DNA of 5,606 bases from Oligoflexia bacterium (GTDB taxonomy: Bacteria > Bdellovibrionota > UBA1018 > CAIMNF01): contig CAIOKW010000249.1 of the NCBI GenBank assembly GCA_903858975.1, forward strand, positions 1-5,606, given 5' to 3'. A program made the translations under genes and the position numbers. Below the pieces are notes generated by a model. It saw only the letters and a list, made by a program, of their open reading frames with translations. It ran no database searches and was not told the DNA's origin. The first letter of the stretch is position 1, and every line of letters begins with the position of its first letter. Of the stretch, positions 4,896-5,606 are shown piece by piece.

Positions 4896-5606
4896 TCAAT
4901 TTGCACCGCCCAAAATAGCGTTAATCATAAAGATACAGTAATGACCGCTGCCTTGCTCCCAAGGACCATTTCCAGGTTCCGTATAAATTGCATTCCCATC
5001 TTGAACCGGAACGCTGGGTGCAACGGTAGGGCAAAGTTTTAGAATTTTTTGTGCTGAAGACTCATTCGGTCCATAGACTAGGTATTCATAAAAGGGAACC
5101 TCGGGTACTCGCTGATGAATGATCTGCGCAATTTTCTGATAGACATCATGATTCCGAATCTTTGCGCCCATCGCTTCCATCTTTTGATAGGTGTAGAGCA
5201 TCTCCGCGGTCAAAATCATCTCATAGTGGGTGGGCTCGAGTTTTGCCTCAAGCGGCGCATACGCTGCCTCAATCAGGAACTTATAGTCATTCATCTTTTT
5301 TTCGTCCCGTGGAATACGCAGCCAATCAAAGACCTGGGTAGCAAAGGTCCAGTACGTTGCGCGTGTGGCACAGGCATCCCAGTTTTCTTCACTCTTCGGG
5401 CAGAGCTTATAATCGTTGTTTTGAATGAAGTGCATGTACTTCTTTGCTGCATCGCCATCGTTTGTCGCAACGAGGTAGGCCCAGACGCCGCGATCCATGT
5501 CTCGGCTAAAGGTTGGTCCTTTCTCATTGGGATTTGGATTTTTTCTAAAGCCAGGAGACCGCCACCACCTCCCGGTTTCGTCTTGAGCATCTTTGACGGG
5601 AGCGCA
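4896..5606 (-). CDS. C-terminal part of an unrecognised, mostly helical protein (cut by window edge)
   Basis: The frame is open from the stop at 4896 to the last base of the window, giving 236 residues. The ATG at 5498 is only an internal methionine, because residues before it (including GRWWRSPGF and GPTFSRDM) continue in the same style. I do not recognise the family. Features seen are an aromatic- and Asp-rich stretch (WWRSPGF, SRDMDRGVWAYL, YWTFATQVFDWL), long amphipathic helices in the middle (LEPTHYEMILTAEMLYTYQKM), paired Cys residues about 10 apart (LCPKSEENWDAC), a later LCP motif, and a GPWEQGSGHYCIFM tail. The helical repeats with tryptophans recall alpha/alpha-toroid carbohydrate-active folds, but that is only a resemblance. 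The N-terminus, and so any signal peptide, is outside the window. No clear terminator follows directly; the first candidate hairpin is at 4827-4851. Confidence 0.8.
   Translation of the reverse strand, partial: CAPVKDAQDETGRWWRSPGFRKNPNPNEKGPTFSRDMDRGVWAYLVATNDGDAAKKYMHFIQNNDYKLCPKSEENWDACATRATYWTFATQVFDWLRIPRDEKKMNDYKFLIEAAYAPLEAKLEPTHYEMILTAEMLYTYQKMEAMGAKIRNHDVYQKIAQIIHQRVPEVPFYEYLVYGPNESSAQKILKLCPTVAPSVPVQDGNAIYTEPGNGPWEQGSGHYCIFMINAILGGAN

Noticed and set aside
5291..5590. 99-codon minus-strand ORF
   Set aside because: It overlaps the longer open frame 4896-5606 in another frame and has low-complexity glycine runs; a shadow.
1..5606. CRISPR array, insertion sequence with terminal inverted repeats, or tRNA/rRNA gene
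   Set aside because: No regularly spaced identical repeats, no transposase motifs with flanking inverted repeats, and no cloverleaf or rRNA landmarks were seen on either strand.

Overview
The window looks like the chromosome of a Gram-negative bacterium of middling GC content. The support is an outer-membrane-type lipoprotein signal, a second Sec signal peptide, intrinsic terminators and moderate codon bias. The mix of genes (an orphan lipoprotein built of GloVer repeats, a DUF3516-type helicase, orphan secreted proteins) would suit a Bdellovibrionota-like or other environmental lineage, but nothing in the sequence settles the taxon.

Layout. Bases 1-466 (minus) hold the N-terminal part of a DUF3516-type superfamily 2 helicase. 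It is preceded with only 9 nt of spacing by 476-2794 (minus), a 772-residue lipoprotein made almost entirely of 14 GloVer (Gloeo/Verruco) repeats; the two are probably one operon. Bases 2795-2880 are a short divergent control region. It has a TATAAT placed so that the lipoprotein mRNA could start on its own GTG codon, and three phased TGTGT/ACACA half-sites. On the plus strand, 2881-3348 is a small exported protein with four cysteines and no recognised family. A terminator hairpin (3354-3382) separates it from the convergent hsp20 gene (3416-3976, minus), a small heat-shock chaperone with a strong ribosome binding site.

The most unusual stretch is 3977-4895, over 900 bases with no long gene. 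Read on the minus strand, it is packed with stem-loops: a perfect 9-bp helix, three GAAA tetraloops, a CUUG-capped hairpin and several 6-7 bp helices. It is bounded by a weak terminator-like hairpin upstream (4827-4851) and a good intrinsic terminator downstream (4017-4058). A short ORF of 45 codons lies at its 3' end, preceded by two mutually exclusive hairpins and a Shine-Dalgarno-like GGAGG. I read this as a large structured non-coding RNA of about 580 nt. Either it is the 5' part of a degenerate group II intron or similar retroelement, or it is an undescribed large RNA class. The sequence alone does not decide.

Bases 4896-5606 (minus) are the C-terminal 236 residues of an unrecognised, largely helical, aromatic-rich protein whose frame stays open to the window edge. 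Apart from the lipoprotein-helicase pair, the genes do not form an obvious shared pathway; terminators separate the minus-strand units.
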